Below are positions 16,637 through 24,542 of a stretch of 34,698 bases of DNA, piece after piece. Every line of letters begins with the position of its first letter. The first letter of the stretch is position 1. Made by a program: the position numbers and the translations under genes. The stretch lies in the NCBI GenBank assembly GCA_020025095.1, contig JAHHSS010000002.1:1-34698 (forward strand). The letters run 5' to 3'. The stretch is from Peptostreptococcus sp. (GTDB lineage: Bacteria; Bacillota; Clostridia; Peptostreptococcales; Peptostreptococcaceae). Under the pieces are notes generated by a model, which saw only the letters and a list, made by a program, of their open reading frames with translations, searched no databases and was not told the origin of the DNA.

Positions 16637-17458
16637 TTAATTTTTTTCTTTTGATACTTCTTCTACTGCATTTGCTAGTATTTTGTCATATTCTCCACTT
16701 GCTTCAAGCTCTTTTATTTCTTCATTCATTAGTTTTAATAATTCTTTGTTATTACCTTTTTTAACAGCGATTGCCATAGATTCTTCTTCTCCACCATTAG
16801 TCAATTTAAGACCATTTACTAGCTTTACATCGTCATACTTTCCTTGGCTTATATTTGCAACTTTGCTATTTAAAACTATTGCATCAATCTTTCCGCTTTT
16901 CAAATCCATTACTAAGTTAGGAACAGACTTTAATGCCTTGTAATCGTCTTTCTTTAATTTTTCCTTTACATATGTTTCCTGAATAGATCCTTTTTGAACT
17001 CCTAACTTTAATTTCTTTAAATCTTCTTCTGACTTTATTTTATCTAGGTTATTTGCTTTTACTATCACTCCATTTTCGCCCTTAAAATATATATCTGAAA
17101 AATCTACTGCTTTTTTACGAGTTTCATTAGGTGTCATACCAGTAATAACCATATCTACTTTTCCAGACTGAAGTGCTGCTAGAAGTGAATCAAAGTCCAT
17201 TGATTTTATTTCTAATTTAACACCTATTTTTTCTGCTATTTTTTTAGCTAATTCTATATCTGCACCTACAATTTTGCTTTTTCCATCTTCTGAAATAATA
17301 AATTCAAATGGTGGATAGTCTGGAGATGTTCCTAGAACAATTTTTCCTGATTCCTTAATTTTACTAAGTTCGTTTTCTTCTTTACCACATCCTACTGCAC
17401 TGATAGCAAACATAGCTACTAATGTTACTGCTAATAATTTTTTAAATACTTTTTTCAT
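16637..17458 (-). CDS. Amino-acid-binding lipoprotein of the T-box-controlled importer
   Basis: Extracellular solute-binding protein family 3. The signal peptide ends in AVGC, so Cys24 should be lipidated and anchor the protein to the membrane. The family body follows: LGTSPDYPPFEF, ADIELAKKIAEKIG, LLAALQSGKVDMVITGMT, then a TRKK segment whose Arg usually grips the ligand carboxylate, and later LKSGKIDAIV. Length is normal at 273 residues. It is the first gene of the operon and is preceded by two tandem T-box leaders, so uncharged tRNA should control it. Arginine or glutamate are the candidates from the leader. The protein sequence alone does not decide. Confidence 0.93.
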   Translation of the reverse strand: MKKVFKKLLAVTLVAMFAISAVGCGKEENELSKIKESGKIVLGTSPDYPPFEFIISEDGKSKIVGADIELAKKIAEKIGVKLEIKSMDFDSLLAALQSGKVDMVITGMTPNETRKKAVDFSDIYFKGENGVIVKANNLDKIKSEEDLKKLKLGVQKGSIQETYVKEKLKKDDYKALKSVPNLVMDLKSGKIDAIVLNSKVANISQGKYDDVKLVNGLKLTNGGEEESMAIAVKKGNNKELLKLMNEEIKELEASGEYDKILANAVEEVSKEKN

Positions 17459-17514
17459 AATGATTTCTCCTTTTCTTAAATAATACTAAATAATAATTTT
17501 ATAAATTTTGTAAC

Positions 17515-17697
17515 AAAAAAGTCCCTTGGTTATAAAACCAAGAGACGAATATTCCGCGTTACCACTCTTATTGACAGATATTGCTGATTTATTTAGTATT
17601 CGAATAATCGGCCGTTACTAATTCCTCAGATTAGAATGAATTTATTGAATATTCGCTTTTATCAGACTAATTTTCTTCCACCTTCTCTTAAATCTTT
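17515..17697 (-). promoter_or_regulatory. T-box leader 2 (proximal), stem I apparently degenerate
   Basis: The antiterminator core AGAGTGGTAACGCGG is on the minus strand at 17568-17554. It is followed by a terminator in which GTCCCTTGGTT pairs with AACCAAGAGAC (17521-17546) and then a T run at 17520-17515. About 43 bases around the core are the same as in T-box leader 1. Stem I is closed by AGATT/AATCT and is only about 70 bases long. It lacks the GAAGAGAGTA and distal-loop motifs seen in leader 1, so I cannot assign a specifier codon. The 56 bases from the terminator to the gene hold the ribosome site. Confidence 0.85.
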
Positions 17698-17737
17698 GTT
17701 TATTTGAAGATATAAAATAAAAGATAAAAGTATATAC

Positions 17738-17962
17738 AAAAAAATCTCTTGGTTAAAAACCAAGAGACGAATATTCCGCGTTACCACTCTTATTGACAAT
17801 AAATCTGTCCTCTCAAACCCTTAAGGCGGGAAACCTACTAAAATACTTAATTTCTTCTAGTAACCTCAGAAGCTCTCTTCACTATAAACTTCAATATTGA
17901 GCTCACACCAAAATCTCAACTCGCTGTAAATCCATCTACGCTACTCTCTTCGTCATAGGTTT
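17738..17962 (-). promoter_or_regulatory. T-box leader 1 (distal), specifier AGA or GAG
   Basis: Complete tRNA-sensing leader. AACCT...GAAG opens stem I, with AGAGAGTAG, the AG-bulge region CAGCGAG and distal loop TTTGGTG. It closes with CTTC...AGGTT. The specifier side reads AGTGAAGAGAG (17883-17873). If one base separates GAA from the codon, as in glyQS leaders, the codon is AGA (arginine, 17876-17874). If none does, it is GAG (glutamate, 17877-17875). The core AGAGTGGTAACGCGG lies at 17790-17776. The terminator TCTCTTGGTT/AACCAAGAGA (17745-17767) and its T run end at 17738. Confidence 0.92.
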
Positions 17963-17993
17963 TGTTTATTATTTTTTATATGTTATGCTACTA

Positions 17994-18022
17994 ATTATAC
18001 TTATACAAATTCCCATTGTCAA
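17994..18022 (-). promoter_or_regulatory. Consensus promoter of the T-box-controlled importer operon
   Basis: On the minus strand TTGACA (18022-18017) and TATAAT (17999-17994) are separated by 17 bases, a perfect sigma-A match. The transcript would start near 17987 and carry about 530 bases of leader with both T-boxes. The stretch 18023-18103 shows no GC-rich terminator for the ABC genes upstream. Confidence 0.85.
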
Positions 18023-18103
18023 GTTTTTTTAAAAAATTTTTTTCGAATTTTTTCAAATTTGGAAAATTTTATCCCCTCATTAACATATAAACCATAATCT
18101 TTA

Positions 18104-18685
18104 TTACATATTCAGCTTTTTTATACTCATGAATTTTTTTAAATATATATATTCGTCTTCATTATGGCTTACTATTATCAATGTTTTTCCATTAGCTTTT
18201 TCTATTACCATCTTCATAACTTTTTCTTTATTTTCTAAGTCAAGACCTTTAAAGGGTTCATCCATTATAAGAGTATCAAATTCTGTGGATAAAGCTCTTA
18301 AAATTGCTACTCTTCTTTTCATTCCTCCGCTTAATTCTCTTACTCTTTTATCTACTATATCCTCTAAGCCAAGCTTTGAAAGATTTTCTATTATACTTTC
18401 TTTGTTAACAGTATCTGATACTAACCTGATATTCAAGAAAACACTTAAATTTTTGCATAGACTATCATCTTGGAAAACTGCACTTATTTTTCTTCCTTCT
18501 AGACCTTTAACTTGCCCTGAATAATCTTTCTCCAATCCTAACATAATTCTTACAAGTGTAGATTTTCCTATTCCTGATTCTCCCATTATAAAACTTGTTT
18601 TTCCGTCTTCGAATATATAATTAAAATTTTTCAATACTTCTTTATCATCAAATTTTTTTGTAACATTAATGAATTCTATACTCAT
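18104..18685 (-). CDS. NitT/TauT-type ABC importer, ATPase (short)
   Basis: ATP-binding subunit of the second importer. Walker A GESGIGKST at residues 35-43, Q-loop VFQDD, signature LSGGMKRR near 117-124, Walker B LIMDEPFKGLD and switch His in VSHNEDEY. At 193 residues it is about 50 shorter than usual. It ends soon after the switch His and lacks the C-terminal extension, but all ATPase motifs are intact. It follows the permease gene by 9 bases and is the last gene of its operon. The substrate is not evident. Confidence 0.9.
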   Translation of the reverse strand: MSIEFINVTKKFDDKEVLKNFNYIFEDGKTSFIMGESGIGKSTLVRIMLGLEKDYSGQVKGLEGRKISAVFQDDSLCKNLSVFLNIRLVSDTVNKESIIENLSKLGLEDIVDKRVRELSGGMKRRVAILRALSTEFDTLIMDEPFKGLDLENKEKVMKMVIEKANGKTLIIVSHNEDEYIYLKKFMSIKKLNM

Positions 18686-18694
18686 ATTCGCTCC

Positions 18695-19465
18695 CTAACC
18701 CTTTATTTCAAGCTTATTTAAAAATATATCTAACAATTTTATTATAAGGTTTTTAAATAATACGCTCAATACTATTATTGTAATAGTCCAAGCAAACAAA
18801 TCTGCTGTATTCAAATATACCTTTGATTGATATAAATTTTCTCCTATAGAATTTATCGGCATGGCAATTACTTCTGCAGCTATACCTGATTTCCAGCACA
18901 AAGCTATTGATATATTGCAGGCTGATTTAATATAAGGCGATAATTCAGAAAGATAGATATATCTTATTTTTTTTATTCTTTTTACTTTAAATACTCTTGC
19001 CATTTCCTCTAATTCTTTTGGAATTGCTTCTATTCCACTCAATATATTTCTATAAACTATAGGTAAACACATCATAAATGATATAACTATAGATAAATTT
19101 TCAGAGGAAATCCATATAAGGCATAATATTATAAATGAAACAACTGGAACAGCTTGTATTGTTTGCATAAGTGGCTCTAGAAGTATTTTAAAAGTATTCT
19201 TTGTAGTTGAAATCACTGCAAATATGCTTGCTAGCGTAAATCCAAAAATGAATCCTAAACTTATTCTTAAAAAAGTATTTTTTATACTTATCCAAAATAT
19301 TTTTTCCTGAGACAACTCAAAAAGCCTCTTAATTGCAGAAAAAGGAGATACCAAAAGTATCTCCTGTCCTAATTTCATACTTAATATCTGCCATACTGTT
19401 AGCCAAAATATTATTGCTAAAAAATGATACTTGTTAATTCTTTTGAATATAGTAAAAATCTTCAC
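18695..19465 (-). CDS. NitT/TauT-type ABC importer, permease
   Basis: BPD-type inner-membrane permease of 256 residues with about six hydrophobic helices. A coupling-loop region EELEEMARVFKVKRIKKIRYIYLSEL is typical of the SsuC/TauC/NrtB family (motif at about residues 150-175). It starts at GTG 19465, with AGGAGG placed inside the end of the binding-protein gene, so the two genes overlap by 32 bases and are probably translationally coupled. GKSGIAAEVIA near the end is also characteristic of the family (written CWKSGIAAEVIA here). The substrate is unknown. Confidence 0.92.
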   Translation of the reverse strand: MKIFTIFKRINKYHFLAIIFWLTVWQILSMKLGQEILLVSPFSAIKRLFELSQEKIFWISIKNTFLRISLGFIFGFTLASIFAVISTTKNTFKILLEPLMQTIQAVPVVSFIILCLIWISSENLSIVISFMMCLPIVYRNILSGIEAIPKELEEMARVFKVKRIKKIRYIYLSELSPYIKSACNISIALCWKSGIAAEVIAMPINSIGENLYQSKVYLNTADLFAWTITIIVLSVLFKNLIIKLLDIFLNKLEIKG

Positions 19466-20474
19466 CTGGCATCTTTCCTCCTATTGATTTAGGGTTGGCA
19501 TCATATAGTATCTTTAAGTAGGCACTTAAATTATTTTTCATCTCTTGACCATCAATATATGTTATATTACAATTTGGTATTGCCTTTTTTGCAATAGGCT
19601 CAGGTACTATATTAAATTCTCCTATTAACTTAGCTGCTTTATCTATATCCTTATTAGTAAATTCTATGGATTCCTTGTATTCTTCCATAAAGTCTTTTAT
19701 TTTTTCAGGATATTTATCAGCAAAATCTTTTCTAACAATGAGTACTCCAGTTATCATTTTACTCTTATCCTTTTTGTCCTTGTTCAACTTATCCCATTCT
19801 TTATTAAGGTCTATCGCAACATTAAGGTTTTTATCTTTTCCCTGGGCAACCGTTACAAATGGCTGAGGAAGAACAGCTATTGCATTTTTTTCTTTCATAA
19901 GGGCAGAAAGAACTTCTGTGTGCTCAGATTTATATTCAACTTTAATATCTTTCTCAGGATTTATCCCATTTCCCTTCAGTATATAATCTAATGCATACTG
20001 TGGAGTTGCACCTTTTCCGCTTGAATATATGTGCTTACCTCTTAAGTCTGATATACTCTTAATAGAATTTCCATTTTCAACTATATAAAGTATTCCTAAA
20101 GTATTAATCGCAAGAGTATCTACATTACCCTTAGTTTTATTGTATAATACCGATGCTACATTAGATGGAACTGCTGCAATATCAAGTTCTTTATTTACTA
20201 TCTTAGGAACTATTTCATCTACAGAATTAGCTATGTTAAATTCATAATCCTTATCATTCTTTTCCTTGTCATTATCCTTTTCATCTTCTTTAGCTTCTTG
20301 CATCATTTTTACTAACCCCATACTTGTAGGTCCTTTTAAAGCTGCTACTTTTGCTACTACATTACTTTCTTTCGTGCTATTCGTAGTACTATCTACTTTT
20401 TTATCACTAGAACAAGCTACTAGAGAAACTACTAACAATAATGACGTTAAAATCATAGACAATTTCTTTTTCAT
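19434..20474 (-). CDS. NitT/TauT-type ABC importer, binding lipoprotein
   Basis: Extracellular ligand-binding lipoprotein of 346 residues. Its lipobox is LVAC with Cys21. A short Ser/Thr/Lys linker is followed by VAALKGPTSMGLVKMM, DIAAVPSNVASVLYNK, SISDLRGKHIYSSGKGATPQ and AIAVLPQPFV, which mark the NMT1/SsuA-like periplasmic-binding fold. An unusual Lys/Asp/Glu-rich insert (EDEKDNDKEKNDKDYE) sits near residues 63-78. The GPTSMG phrase is common in clostridial members of unknown substrate, so nitrate, taurine, sulfonate or a thiamine precursor cannot be chosen from the sequence. First gene of a three-gene operon. Confidence 0.9.
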   Translation of the reverse strand: MKKKLSMILTSLLLVVSLVACSSDKKVDSTTNSTKESNVVAKVAALKGPTSMGLVKMMQEAKEDEKDNDKEKNDKDYEFNIANSVDEIVPKIVNKELDIAAVPSNVASVLYNKTKGNVDTLAINTLGILYIVENGNSIKSISDLRGKHIYSSGKGATPQYALDYILKGNGINPEKDIKVEYKSEHTEVLSALMKEKNAIAVLPQPFVTVAQGKDKNLNVAIDLNKEWDKLNKDKKDKSKMITGVLIVRKDFADKYPEKIKDFMEEYKESIEFTNKDIDKAAKLIGEFNIVPEPIAKKAIPNCNITYIDGQEMKNNLSAYLKILYDANPKSIGGKMPGEDFYYIQKN

Positions 20475-20498
20475 AACACACCTCCACTTATTTTTTAA

Positions 20499-20520
20499 GT
20501 TTTTAAATTTTTAAAAACTC
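20499..20520. repeat. AT-rich inverted repeat upstream of the second importer
   Basis: AGTTTTTAAA (20499-20508) and TTTAAAAACT (20511-20520) form a ten-base inverted repeat with a two-base centre, 25 bases upstream of the binding-protein start. It could be an operator or a weak leader hairpin. Confidence 0.5.
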
Positions 20521-20604
20521 GCTATAATCAAATAATATCATAACGAATTTTAAATTTCTATTATTTTATAAGATTAAATCAAAAGATTAGGTAATTAAAT
20601 TTCA

Positions 20605-20641
20605 TAAAAAATAAAGAGGAATATTTTCCTCTTTATTTTTT
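20605..20641. terminator. Terminator of the UvrD-family helicase gene
   Basis: AAATAAAGAGGA pairs with TCCTCTTTATTT around a short loop, with A and T runs on the two sides. It lies just after the helicase stop on the minus strand. Confidence 0.85.
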
Positions 20642-20686
20642 ATCATAATATCTCCAAAATATATATTTACATCGTATTTAAAAATT

Positions 20687-22621
20687 CTATTTTTTTGATA
20701 TTTTCTTATTGTAAGCATATTCTAATTCTTTAATAAATCTTGATTTAGATATTTTCTTTCCAAACCTCTTTTCTGGAGAACTAATTACTATGTTGTCTTT
20801 AGCCCTTGTAATTGCAACATAGAGTAAACGTCTTTCTTCTTCATAATTGGGGTCTTTTACCTTTTCATCATCTGATGGTATGAAAGGCACAACATTATCA
20901 TTTACACCAGCTACATAAACGTTTGTGAATTCTAATCCTTTCGCACTATGCATAGTCGTCAAAACGACGCCCTCTGAATTGATATCATCCATTGAATTTG
21001 ATTTTTTTTCGCTTCTATTTTTTATTTCTTCTTTTACATTTTCTATATGCTCAAAATATTCAAAAATGCTTTTATATGCTTTTGCAGAATTTTCAAGTTC
21101 GTCTAAAATTTCTACAATCTGCTTTGCCTTAATTTTCCTTTCATGACAATATTCCAATATATATCTATCATAATCTAAAGTGGATCTTATATATGAGATT
21201 CCATACTCAGGTGCAAGACTTCTAACATATTCTAAGTCGCCATAAAGTTCCTCAAGATTCTTCTTCTGAAAATCTTTTATCTCTGAACTATCCATAAGGC
21301 TTTGGAAAAAATCATCAGATTTTAAAGCCATGTTTACTTCACTTTTAGATATATATCTAAAAGGTTTATTTATTATTCTGTACCAATCCTCGTTACTAGC
21401 TATATTTACTGCTATTTTTAAATATGAAATAATATCTTTACTCACCCAATGGTCATATATGCTTCTTGCAGAATCTTTAAGTACAAAGGGTATTCTATTG
21501 TCCATAAATATATCTACAAAAGCTCTAGCCTGTCTATTTGTTCTATATATTACTGCAAAATCACTATACTCAAAAAAACCATTTTTTGTTTTTGTAATTT
21601 TTTCATTGTCTTTTATTTTTTCACATTCAACAAGAGATTTTATCTCATTTGCAATAATACTAGCTTCATCATCTGTATCTTTAGGACGTATATATCTTAT
21701 CTCTCCAATTTCTTCACTGTTCGAATTAATATCTTTTACATGCCTATTTTTATTATTTTTTATTAGTTTTTGAGATATTTCCACTATATTCTTTTTAGAC
21801 CTATAATTTACATCTAAAACAATATTTTTGGCTCCTTTAAAATATTTTCCGAAATCCATCATAAAATCTGGTCTAGCACCTCTAAAACCGTAAATACTTT
21901 GATCTTCATCTCCTACTGCAAAAACATTGTTCAAAGGACTTGCAATCATCCTTATTACTTCAAACTGTATCCTATTTATATCTTGAAATTCATCAATTAA
22001 TATATATTTATAAACTTGTCGTACAATATTCAAAACCTCTGGACTTTTATTCAATAATATGTAAGTTAGTATCAGCATATCATCAAAATCTATTTTATTT
22101 GCTGATTTTTTTGCCTTCTCATATAATCTAAATATGTCCTCAAATTCACTTTGAGAAAAAACTTGAGATTCAAAATCACTAGATTTCATCATCTCATTTT
22201 TTACTAAGGAAATTTCTGATAAAACATCAGATATATCATCATCACTGTAATTTGCAATTTTAAGATGTTTTAATATGCTTTTAACAAGCTTGAACCTATC
22301 AATTTCAGATATTAAATCTTCTAATTTCACCCCGCTATATCTTCTTAAAATCCTAAAAAAAGATGAGTGAAAGGTTCCAAAATTCACCTTTTTTATTTTT
22401 TCATTATTTGAAAGACTTAGAGTTCTTTTTTTCATATCAAGAGAAGAAGCTTTCGTAAAACTAATTGCAAGTATTCTACTTGGAGCAATATTGCAATTTT
22501 CTACCATATTTATAATTCTATGAGCTATGACTCTTGTCTTTCCAGAACCTGGTCCTGCCAATACAAGACAAGGGCCATTAAGATGCTCTACTGCTATTTT
22601 TTGATTTTTATTTAACTCCAA
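20687..22621 (-). CDS. UvrD/PcrA-family DNA helicase
   Basis: Superfamily 1 ATP-dependent 3'-5' DNA helicase. Q motif with Gln7, Walker A AGPGSGKT at 22-29, motif II DEFQD near 207, motif III GDEDQSIYGFRGA, motif IV NYRS, motif V TMHSAKGLEF and motif VI EERRLLYVAITRAK. I start at TTG 22621, six bases after GGGAGGGG. An ATG at 22651 in the same frame has no ribosome site and would translate the Shine-Dalgarno itself. At 644 residues it is shorter than PcrA/UvrD (about 720) and ends soon after motif VI, without their C-terminal tail. It may be a paralogue with a repair role rather than the main PcrA. Transcribed alone. Confidence 0.92.
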   Translation of the reverse strand: MELNKNQKIAVEHLNGPCLVLAGPGSGKTRVIAHRIINMVENCNIAPSRILAISFTKASSLDMKKRTLSLSNNEKIKKVNFGTFHSSFFRILRRYSGVKLEDLISEIDRFKLVKSILKHLKIANYSDDDISDVLSEISLVKNEMMKSSDFESQVFSQSEFEDIFRLYEKAKKSANKIDFDDMLILTYILLNKSPEVLNIVRQVYKYILIDEFQDINRIQFEVIRMIASPLNNVFAVGDEDQSIYGFRGARPDFMMDFGKYFKGAKNIVLDVNYRSKKNIVEISQKLIKNNKNRHVKDINSNSEEIGEIRYIRPKDTDDEASIIANEIKSLVECEKIKDNEKITKTKNGFFEYSDFAVIYRTNRQARAFVDIFMDNRIPFVLKDSARSIYDHWVSKDIISYLKIAVNIASNEDWYRIINKPFRYISKSEVNMALKSDDFFQSLMDSSEIKDFQKKNLEELYGDLEYVRSLAPEYGISYIRSTLDYDRYILEYCHERKIKAKQIVEILDELENSAKAYKSIFEYFEHIENVKEEIKNRSEKKSNSMDDINSEGVVLTTMHSAKGLEFTNVYVAGVNDNVVPFIPSDDEKVKDPNYEEERRLLYVAITRAKDNIVISSPEKRFGKKISKSRFIKELEYAYNKKISKK

Positions 22622-22769
22622 AATATTCCCCTCCCATATTAATATAGACATTTTAAAAATTATAAAAGCTATGTTGAATGATTTTTCAAGAATTTTAAGT
22701 CATATCTTTTGAAATTATTTTCTTTTATATATTTTAAAATGACTACAATATTTATTTTACCACAAATAG

Positions 22770-22805
22770 ATATACCCGTACAATTTGAATTGTGTACGGG
22801 TATAT
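22770..22805. terminator. Hairpin after the CLC gene
   Basis: ATATACCCGTACA (22770-22782) pairs with TGTACGGGTATAT (22793-22805). The stem is strong, but the T tract on the minus strand is weak, so termination there may be partial. Confidence 0.65.
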
Positions 22806-22819
22806 TCTTTATCTATCTA

Positions 22820-24442
22820 TTATGTTTTTATTATTTCTTTTTCCTTTTTTTTACTAGTACTTGTTATTCCAGAAAAATAATCTAGCATCCTTGCCGACTC
22901 TGTTTGATTTACCATTATGAGAAGTAAATCTCCCTCTAAAATCATAGTGTTTCCTCTAGGAATAATTTCTTTCTCTCCCCTATAAATCGAAACTACTAAA
23001 CAATTTTGTGGCCATTCAACTTCATATATGTATTTTCCTTCTATATCACTACCTAGGTGTACTACCAATTCAACAAGAGTTTTTTTATTTTCTTTACCTT
23101 TGTACTCTAAATGCTCAGAACCTAATATATCCTCTAAAAGGTCATCGTATACAGGATTAACTCCTAAAAGATCTGATGTAAGTAATGCTATAAATACTAC
23201 TACTGATAATGGTAATAATTGCTCAAAAGATCCCGTCATTTCAAAAATAAGTATAATACCTGTTATAGGAGCCTTGACTATAGCTGCAAAATGCCCTGCC
23301 ATAGCAAGAATAGCAAAATTTATTAGAAATTGTGACGGAACACCAAGATATCTAATACATATCATACCAAAAATAGCACCTATTATTGACCCTAAAGCAA
23401 GAAGTGGGAAAAATATTCCTCCTGGAACACCAGAACCAAAAGATATAAAAGTAAAAAGATACTTAACTACAAATAAAAATAGCATCATTAACATACTTAT
23501 ATGTAGAGATTCCATACTCATAATTAAAGAGTGTCCACCACCTATAAGTACAGGTAATGTCATTCCTACAATACCAGAACATATAAAAGGTATCATTATT
23601 TTAAATTCTTTTTTGATAGGAAGGTCTCTATATAAATGCTTTGTTTTTAAAATTCCATTATTAAATATATAACTACTAAGCCCAACCAAAACACCTAAAA
23701 TTACTAAAGACCAATAATATTTTATAGGCATTTTACTCAACATATCAAATCTTAAAGATGGATTGATTCCCAAGAAAGCTTTAGTGATTACATCTGCAGT
23801 AACTGCTGAAACCATTGCAGACATCAAAACTATTGGTGAAAAATTTTTATGAACTTCCTCTAGTGCAAACATTACACCTGCAAGAGGGGCATTAAAAGCT
23901 GCTGCCAGACCGGCAGATGCACCACTTGTAATTAAATATTTATGCTCATAGTCCATTTGATTAGATTTTTTTGATATACCTTCCCCTATGGCAGCACCCA
24001 TTTGAACTGATGGACCCTCTCTACCTACAGACAATCCAGCAGCTAAGCACATAATACCACCGACAAACTTATAAATTAATACCTTTTTCCAGTCAGTCTC
24101 CATTCTTCTTGTGATAATTCCTTCAACTTGCGGTATTCCTGAACCTGAAATATTAGGTTCTTTCTTTACACAATAAGTAACGAACAAAGACATGAGTACT
24201 AGAATAGCAAATACCCCCAACATGTACAAGGGCTTTCCAGTTACAAAACTGTAAATGGCTTCGAATCTTTTCAGTAGGTATTCACCTAAAATTCTGTATA
24301 AGACTATAGTTCCACCACTAAAAGCCCCTATAATAAGTGAATACCCTACCATCCTGTATTTCAGTCCATCGGTAGTGTTTAGAATATTTGACACGTTTTC
24401 GTCTTTGTCATTTTTAAACCATGAAAAAATATTTTTTTTCAT
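22820..24442 (-). CDS. CLC-family Cl-/H+ exchanger with TrkA-C domain
   Basis: Integral membrane anion transporter. The selectivity-filter motifs are all present: GSGIP at 100-104, GREGP at 140-144 with gating Glu142, and GVPGGIFFP at 338-346. The segment NAPLAGVMFALEEV places Glu196 at the internal proton glutamate of E. coli ClcA (Glu203), so this should be a proton-coupled exchanger and not a channel. The C-terminus (about 455-525) looks like a TrkA-C domain, which binds small ligands and may gate transport. Full length at 540 residues. ATG at 24442 follows AGGAGG. An inverted repeat overlaps its -10 box. Confidence 0.93.
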   Translation of the reverse strand: MKKNIFSWFKNDKDENVSNILNTTDGLKYRMVGYSLIIGAFSGGTIVLYRILGEYLLKRFEAIYSFVTGKPLYMLGVFAILVLMSLFVTYCVKKEPNISGSGIPQVEGIITRRMETDWKKVLIYKFVGGIMCLAAGLSVGREGPSVQMGAAIGEGISKKSNQMDYEHKYLITSGASAGLAAAFNAPLAGVMFALEEVHKNFSPIVLMSAMVSAVTADVITKAFLGINPSLRFDMLSKMPIKYYWSLVILGVLVGLSSYIFNNGILKTKHLYRDLPIKKEFKIMIPFICSGIVGMTLPVLIGGGHSLIMSMESLHISMLMMLFLFVVKYLFTFISFGSGVPGGIFFPLLALGSIIGAIFGMICIRYLGVPSQFLINFAILAMAGHFAAIVKAPITGIILIFEMTGSFEQLLPLSVVVFIALLTSDLLGVNPVYDDLLEDILGSEHLEYKGKENKKTLVELVVHLGSDIEGKYIYEVEWPQNCLVVSIYRGEKEIIPRGNTMILEGDLLLIMVNQTESARMLDYFSGITSTSKKKEKEIIKT

Positions 24443-24460
24443 ACTACCTCCTAAAATAAG

Positions 24461-24483
24461 ACTTGGCTACATTATAGTCAAGT
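24461..24483 (-). promoter_or_regulatory. Operator-like inverted repeat over the -10 of the CLC gene
   Basis: ACTTGGCTA (24461-24469) and TAGTCAAGT (24475-24483) form nine-base arms with one mismatch around five bases. The minus-strand TATAAT (24476-24471) sits in the centre. A repressor dimer bound here would cover the promoter. Confidence 0.6.
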
Positions 24484-24542
24484 TTAATTGCTTTTAATAT
24501 ATTTTTAAAATTTAAAATAAACTCTGTATTCTAGAGCTTTAT

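Noticed and set aside
21330..21773. 147-codon plus-strand open frame inside the UvrD-family gene
   Set aside because: It is antisense to a gene with all helicase motifs, has a composition of Ser/Ile/Phe expected from the opposite strand, and has no ribosome site or homologous motif.
22622..22651. ATG start at 22651 for the UvrD-family helicase
   Set aside because: No ribosome site precedes it and its first codons are the GGGAGGGG site of the TTG start at 22621.
23028..23672. 214-codon plus-strand open frame inside the CLC gene
   Set aside because: Antisense shadow of a conserved membrane protein; no start signal and no recognisable domain.
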